Shown: positions 7,331 to 10,956 of the stretch, piece by piece
Position numbering within the stretch: the first letter of the stretch is position 1
Layout of the letters: the number at the start of each line of letters is the position of its first letter
Assembly (NCBI GenBank): GCA_964486145.1
Contig: CAZAMT010000131.1
Location: forward strand, 1 to 10,956
Source of the DNA: CAZAMT01 sp964486145
GTDB taxonomy: Bacteria > Bacteroidota > Bacteroidia > Bacteroidales > JAAAOM01
Length of the DNA stretch: 10,956 nt
Direction of reading: 5' to 3'
Notes under the pieces: model-generated
Told to the model about the DNA's origin: nothing
Databases searched by the model: none
The model's input: only the letters and a program-made list of their open reading frames with translations
Position numbers and translations under genes: made by a program

Positions 7331-8755
7331 CTAATCTTCCTCACTGAAAAATTCTTTCCTGAAATTGACCAGGTACACCTTTTCCGTTGCTCTTGTAAAT
7401 GCCGTGTAAAGCCATCGGTAAAACTCCCTGGATATCATATCATCTGTTAAATAACCATGGTCAATGAATACGGCTTTCCATTGCCCTCCCTGAGCTTTAT
7501 GACAGGTTATTGCATAAGCAAATTTAACCTGCAGGGCATTGAAAAAAGGGTTTTCCCTGATGGCTTTCAATCGTTTTCGTTTGTTTTTAATTTCGCTGTA
7601 ATCCTCGGCTACAGCATAATAAAACTCCCTGTTTTTATCTGATGGCAACGAAGATGATTCCAGATGAAAGGTGTCAATCATTATTTTTGTTTCAATCTCA
7701 ACGTTATCATAATCCAGCATACGCAAAACCACATCTGCAAATCGATAACCGTAACGTTCCTGGTAACCCATAATTTGTTCAATGACAGCAATATCGCCAT
7801 TTGCAATGAAATCAAGTTCCTCATAATCCTGTACCCAGTAATAATTGTTTTTTACAACCATCACATGGTCACCTACCGTAATTTCTTCCTCGCGCCATAG
7901 AATTTGCTGGCGAATTCCCATATTGTATTTATTAGCTCTTTTGTTGGTGCGGCATATTATTTTTGTTTGTTCAGTGCCATACTTGTCATAACAATCTGAG
8001 ATTTGCTCAACGAGATAATTCCCGTACATCCGGATAACATCATCAAATAAATCCATTATAATGAAAGAATGAATCTCTTTCTTCTGAGCAATTTGAATCC
8101 TGATTTTTGTTGAATCCGTTAGTATTCCTGAATTTTCTGCCTGCCTTACAACATCTGTAAGGGTATACGTTAATACATCCAGACCAAATCTGCGAATATA
8201 TTCAGGATTTAAAGCAGGACTTGTTTCCAGCCCAACCGGAGGCAATTGTGCAGTGTCTCCAACAAAAATGAGCTTACAATTGCGTCCCTGGTAAACGTAT
8301 TCAATGAGATCTTCAAGAAGGTTGCCACTTCCAAATATACTGTTATTACCGGATTTATTTCCAATCATGGAACATTCATCAATGATAAAATATGTATCGG
8401 TATGCAGGTTTTGGTCCAACTTAAATTCGCCAAATCCATCGGAAGAAGATTGTTGCCGATAAATTTTTTTATGAATGGTATACGCAGGTTTCTGTGCATA
8501 AAAACTCAACACTTTGGCTGCGCGACCTGTTGGGGCAAGCAATACGTTTTTCATCCGAAAAACAGACATTGTTTTAATTAATGCACTTATTGTTGTTGTT
8601 TTACCAGTTCCGGCATAACCTTTGATAATAAATAACTGATTATTTCTATGTAATACGAGAAAATTTGAAAGCAAAGTAAGAAGTTCTTTTTGGCTTCCCG
8701 AGGGTTCGTGATCCAGCTTTTGTAAGAGTACACTCTTGAGTTTATTTATTAACAT
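7331..8755 (-). CDS. Compact superfamily 1B DNA helicase (RecD/Pif1/Dda-like)
   Basis: This 474-residue ATPase should unwind DNA 5' to 3'. Walker A GYAGTGKT is at 46-53 and motif Ia APTGRAAKVL at 74-83. Walker B IIDEC begins at 124, with Glu127 as the likely catalytic base. Motif III GDTAQLPPVG is at 166-175 and motif IV/VRQ at 203-205. The C-terminal UvrD_C_2-type part has CHKAQGGQW from 418 and the arginine-finger segment YTAFTRAT at 450-457. The family is well known, and Bacteroidota copies are often annotated as AAA ATPase or RecD-like. It lacks the long N-terminal region of RecD2 (over 700 residues) and shows no RecB/RecC partner nearby, so it is closer in size to phage Dda. It starts at an ATG, is transcribed towards dam, and is divergent from the gene at 8843, sharing an 87-base intergenic region. 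Likely roles are DNA repair or restart of stalled replication forks. Confidence 0.9.
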   Translation of the reverse strand: MLINKLKSVLLQKLDHEPSGSQKELLTLLSNFLVLHRNNQLFIIKGYAGTGKTTTISALIKTMSVFRMKNVLLAPTGRAAKVLSFYAQKPAYTIHKKIYRQQSSSDGFGEFKLDQNLHTDTYFIIDECSMIGNKSGNNSIFGSGNLLEDLIEYVYQGRNCKLIFVGDTAQLPPVGLETSPALNPEYIRRFGLDVLTYTLTDVVRQAENSGILTDSTKIRIQIAQKKEIHSFIIMDLFDDVIRMYGNYLVEQISDCYDKYGTEQTKIICRTNKRANKYNMGIRQQILWREEEITVGDHVMVVKNNYYWVQDYEELDFIANGDIAVIEQIMGYQERYGYRFADVVLRMLDYDNVEIETKIMIDTFHLESSSLPSDKNREFYYAVAEDYSEIKNKRKRLKAIRENPFFNALQVKFAYAITCHKAQGGQWKAVFIDHGYLTDDMISREFYRWLYTAFTRATEKVYLVNFRKEFFSEED

Positions 8756-8778
8756 GTAAAAAAGAAAAACAAATTAAA

Positions 8779-8808
8779 TTTCACATCTAAGATTTATTTT
8801 TAAATTTG
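8779..8808 (+). promoter_or_regulatory. Probable promoter of the pseudopilin-like/DUF3822/rsmD operon
   Basis: TAAATTTG at 8801-8808 matches the Bacteroidota -7 consensus TAnnTTTG exactly. A TTTC at 8779-8782, 18 bases upstream, is a three-of-four match to TTTG. Transcription would begin near 8815, giving a leader of about 28 A-rich bases without a Shine-Dalgarno sequence before the ATG at 8843. Confidence 0.5.
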
Positions 8809-8842
8809 CAGTCAAACATAATTAAATAAACATTAAAAAAGA

Positions 8843-9460
8843 ATGAAAACGGTAATACAAATAGTTTTAGGAATTGCTATCATTTTGTTAGGATATCTTC
8901 TTTACGAAAGTATTATGACCCCCATTAGGTTTAACAAGGAACAAAAGAATCGGTACAACCAAACAATTGAGCGTTTAAAAGATATCCGTGTTGCCCAGAA
9001 CGCGTATAAATCAGAACACGGTGATTATACTGGTAGTTTTGATACATTGATCAATTTTCTGAAGACGGATTCATTTACAATTGAAAGGATTATTGGTGAA
9101 TATGATATGGATGAAATGACACAGGAGCAAGCCATCGAACAAGGTATTGTTGAGGAAAAAATTACCAAAGTTCCTGTTCTTGATTCATTGTTTAAACCTA
9201 ATTATCCGGTTGAGCGGTTGCGTTATGTTCCCTTCACTGACGATGCAAAATTTGAAATGGATGCAGGTGAGGTAGAAACCGGTTCGGGTATTACGGTTCA
9301 GGTTTTTGAAGCTAAAGTTCATAATGATGTATTGCTGCATGGCATGAACAGGCAGTTGGTGGTGAATTTTAACGATGAAAGGGAAACAATTTCCGGGTAT
9401 CCCGGATTAAAAGTAGGTTCATTAACTGAGGCCAACAACAATGCCGGTAACTGGGAATAA
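8843..9460 (+). CDS. Membrane-anchored protein with a pseudopilin-like region, function unknown
   Basis: I do not recognise a named family for this 205-residue protein. Residues 5-24 form one hydrophobic helix (IQIVLGIAIILLGYLLY), followed by a charged helix (30-60) and the segment DIRVAQNAYKSEHGDYTGSF (47-66). That layout, an N-terminal anchor running into an amphipathic helix and then a tyrosine/glycine turn, resembles type II secretion pseudopilins such as GspG. The prepilin peptidase site (G followed by F-T-L-I-E) is missing, so it probably stays anchored as a bitopic protein with its C-terminal domain outside the cytoplasm. The rest is acidic and probably rich in beta strands. It starts at an ATG with an A-rich leader. 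The gene is first in a tight group with a DUF3822 gene 8 bases downstream and rsmD after that, so a joint role with DUF3822 is plausible. Confidence 0.8.
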   Translation: MKTVIQIVLGIAIILLGYLLYESIMTPIRFNKEQKNRYNQTIERLKDIRVAQNAYKSEHGDYTGSFDTLINFLKTDSFTIERIIGEYDMDEMTQEQAIEQGIVEEKITKVPVLDSLFKPNYPVERLRYVPFTDDAKFEMDAGEVETGSGITVQVFEAKVHNDVLLHGMNRQLVVNFNDERETISGYPGLKVGSLTEANNNAGNWE

Positions 9461-9468
9461 CACTATCT

Positions 9469-10326
9469 ATGTATGAGATTTCTCTTGTTGATAAAGGTTT
9501 AAAATTAAAAAATACAATATCGTACAGTTTATCCATTCAGGTGAACCTGAATGGATTTTCTTTTTCAGTGTTTGATCCTTACAGTAAAACCGTTTTATGC
9601 TTAAAACATACTCCATTTCAAAATACTGCCGTTGATCAGGATGATCTTACCAATAAAATTGTATCTATCATTCAAAGTGAAAAAATCCTGCATCGTAAAT
9701 TTAAAATTGTTTCGTTCACATATCAAACCATTAAAAGTACCCTCATTCCCAAAAAACATTTCCAATTAGATTCCTTAAAACAAGTGCTTGAGCGTAACCA
9801 CCAAATGGATGACCTGGATGAATTGCATTTTAATGAACTACCTGCTATGAATGGTTATAATGTATTCACGGTTCCAAACTATCTGGGAAATGAGTTTACC
9901 CGAAGGTACCGAAAGGTGTATTTTTACCATCATGCCACATCTATGATACAGGATGCTCTAAAACATGATGAAACACACATGGATAGCAGGGTTTATATCA
10001 ATGTGAACTCTGGTTTTTTTGATGTGTTGATTGTCAAAGGCAGACAAGTTTACCTCTACAATACATTTCAGTTTCACTCGCCTGACGACCTTGTCTATTA
10101 TGTAGTATCGGTATTCAAGCAATTGCATTTATCCCCTGAAAAAGCATATATCTATTACTCAGGATTTATATCTTCAGAATCCTCGGAATTACAACTAATT
10201 CGTAAATTTTTGGGTGAAGTACACGCATGCAACCCAAATGAAAACCTTGTTTTTTCGAAGAAGTTCCATAAGTTTCCGCTTCATTATTTTACCAACCTTT
10301 TTAACCTGCACCTGTGCGCATCATAG
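9469..10326 (+). CDS. DUF3822 family protein
   Basis: This 285-residue protein matches, from memory, the DUF3822 family of Bacteroidota, whose function I do not know to have been established. It has no signal peptide or membrane segment. Two similar halves seem present: an N-terminal part with LSIQVNLNGFSFSVFDP (about 21-37) and a later part with YINVNSGFFDVLIVKGRQVYL (about 177-197), followed by IYYSGFISSESSELQLIRKFL. A strand pair followed by G-F-x-D/S and another strand recalls the ASKHA (actin/hexokinase) fold seen in PilM-like proteins, but this is inference and no nucleotide-binding motif is clear. It lies 8 bases after the pseudopilin-like gene and its end overlaps the rsmD start by 13 bases, so the three genes should be co-translated. 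Confidence 0.8.
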   Translation: MYEISLVDKGLKLKNTISYSLSIQVNLNGFSFSVFDPYSKTVLCLKHTPFQNTAVDQDDLTNKIVSIIQSEKILHRKFKIVSFTYQTIKSTLIPKKHFQLDSLKQVLERNHQMDDLDELHFNELPAMNGYNVFTVPNYLGNEFTRRYRKVYFYHHATSMIQDALKHDETHMDSRVYINVNSGFFDVLIVKGRQVYLYNTFQFHSPDDLVYYVVSVFKQLHLSPEKAYIYYSGFISSESSELQLIRKFLGEVHACNPNENLVFSKKFHKFPLHYFTNLFNLHLCAS

Positions 10327-10850
10327 GCGGCCAATATAAAGGCAGAAGGATTCCCGTTTCAAAGAATTTAAGGGCGCGGCCAACAACTGATTTCGCCCGC
10401 GAAAATTTGTTTAACATTTTTTCAAATCGGTTTGATTTTGAGGACTGCATCGTGCTTGATCTTTTTTCGGGTACCGGCAGCATAACCTACGAATTTGCAT
10501 CAAGAGGAGTAAAAGAAGTAACATTGGTAGAGCAGGATGGTTATCATTTCCGGTTTATAAAAAACGTTATTGAACAACTTGGATTTGAAAATATTTACAC
10601 GGTAAAGGGTAAAGCCGAGGTGTTTCTGGAAAAAACAAACAAAAAATATGATGTAATTTTTGCTGATCCTCCATACGATTCCCTGATTTTACCAAAATTA
10701 CCTCAAGTGGTTTTTCAAAATGAAGTATTAAATGAAAACGGATGGTTTGTTTTGGAGCATTCACAAAACAATCAGTTTCATGAAGACAACCACTTTATGG
10801 AGTTGCGACGTTATGGAAGTGTTCATTTCTCAATTTTTGAAAATCGGTAA
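10314..10850 (+). CDS. rsmD: 16S rRNA (guanine966-N2)-methyltransferase RsmD
   Basis: RsmD uses S-adenosylmethionine to methylate N2 of G966 (E. coli numbering) in 16S rRNA on the assembling 30S subunit. The 178-residue protein has the characteristic N-terminus MRIIGGQYKGRRI, the RPTTDFARENLFNI segment (23-36), cofactor motif I VLDLFSGTGSITYEFASRG (about 45-64) and the catalytic DPPY at 118-121. It is slightly shorter than E. coli RsmD (198). The start is GTG, fixed by the conserved RIIGG sequence immediately after it; this places it 13 bases inside the DUF3822 gene in another frame, which suggests translational coupling. Confidence 0.94.
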   Translation: MRIIGGQYKGRRIPVSKNLRARPTTDFARENLFNIFSNRFDFEDCIVLDLFSGTGSITYEFASRGVKEVTLVEQDGYHFRFIKNVIEQLGFENIYTVKGKAEVFLEKTNKKYDVIFADPPYDSLILPKLPQVVFQNEVLNENGWFVLEHSQNNQFHEDNHFMELRRYGSVHFSIFENR

Positions 10851-10876
10851 GAACTAATAAAAAATGTAGAATTATA

Positions 10877-10907
10877 TTTGCAAGAATCAAAATATGCATT
10901 ACTTTTG
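10877..10907 (+). promoter_or_regulatory. Consensus Bacteroidota promoter before the tRNA-like sequence
   Basis: TTTG at 10877-10880, a spacer of exactly 19 bases and TACTTTTG at 10900-10907 match both elements of the Bacteroidota housekeeping promoter (TTTG and TAnnTTTG) without mismatch. Transcription would begin around 10912-10915, a few bases before the tRNA-like sequence, as expected for a stable RNA gene. Confidence 0.75.
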
Positions 10908-10920
10908 TGGTCGCAAAATG

Positions 10921-10956
10921 GTACTGGTAGTTCAGTTTGGTTAGAATATCCCGACA
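10921..10956 (+). tRNA. 5' part of a probable tRNA gene, cut by the window end
   Basis: The sequence reads as acceptor arm GTACTGG (10921-10927), T8-A9, D stem GTTC (10930-10933), D loop AGTTTGGTTA with the invariant GG, and closing stem GAAT (10944-10947) with one G-T pair. This resembles bacterial tRNA-Asp or tRNA-His 5' halves; a G at 10920 would fit the extra G of tRNA-His. The anticodon stem starts with TCCCG or CCCGA, and the window ends before the anticodon can be read. With standard spacing, position 33 would be C or A rather than the usual T, so the identity, or even the integrity, of the tRNA is uncertain. Confidence 0.6.

Noticed and set aside
8246..8581. Plus-strand open frame of 111 codons opposite the helicase
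   Set aside because: It covers the helicase ATPase motifs on the other strand and has no recognisable domain or start context, so it is an antisense shadow.
6473..8755. dam plus helicase as a two-gene defence system
   Set aside because: The two genes are convergent rather than co-transcribed, there is no nuclease, and the helicase looks more like a housekeeping member linked to the rsmD side.

Overview
The window looks like chromosomal DNA from a member of the Bacteroidota, probably a Bacteroidales- or Marinilabiliales-like environmental lineage. The DNA is AT-rich, Shine-Dalgarno sites are essentially absent, starts are preceded by A-rich leaders, and promoter-like sequences follow the TTTG-N19-TAnnTTTG pattern typical of Bacteroidota. 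It carries a DUF3822-family gene, which I know from that phylum, next to rsmD. No insertion sequence, CRISPR array, rRNA or phage structural gene was seen.

Layout. Positions 1-260 have no convincing gene but hold several short perfect inverted repeats. Positions 261-812 hold an open frame that reads like protein but has no usable start in its first 200 bases, probably a gene remnant. Positions 921-4418 encode a large membrane-anchored hybrid histidine kinase with five predicted PAS domains and a C-terminal receiver. Positions 4640-6319 encode a second, apparently cytoplasmic PAS-PAS histidine kinase. Positions 6473-7306 encode a Dam-type DNA adenine methyltransferase with no partner nuclease in view. 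Positions 7331-8755 on the minus strand encode a compact superfamily 1B (RecD/Pif1/Dda-like) helicase that converges on dam.

Divergent from the helicase is a tight plus-strand group: a membrane-anchored pseudopilin-like protein (8843-9460), a DUF3822 protein (9469-10326) and rsmD (10314-10850), separated by 8 bases and then overlapping by 13 bases. A well-formed Bacteroidota promoter follows at 10877-10907, in front of what looks like the first half of a tRNA gene cut by the window end.

How the parts may work together. The two kinases have no DNA-binding response regulator beside them, so their outputs lie elsewhere; the hybrid kinase receiver could pass phosphate to a separate phosphotransfer protein. 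The 8843-10850 group is probably a housekeeping operon linking an envelope-associated pair of unknown function to 16S rRNA methylation. I do not see a clear new defence or mobile system. The more unusual points are the five-cysteine motif in one PAS domain, the pseudopilin-like/DUF3822 pair, the orphan dam gene, the inverted repeat over the second kinase's promoter, and the structured left end with its start-less frame.
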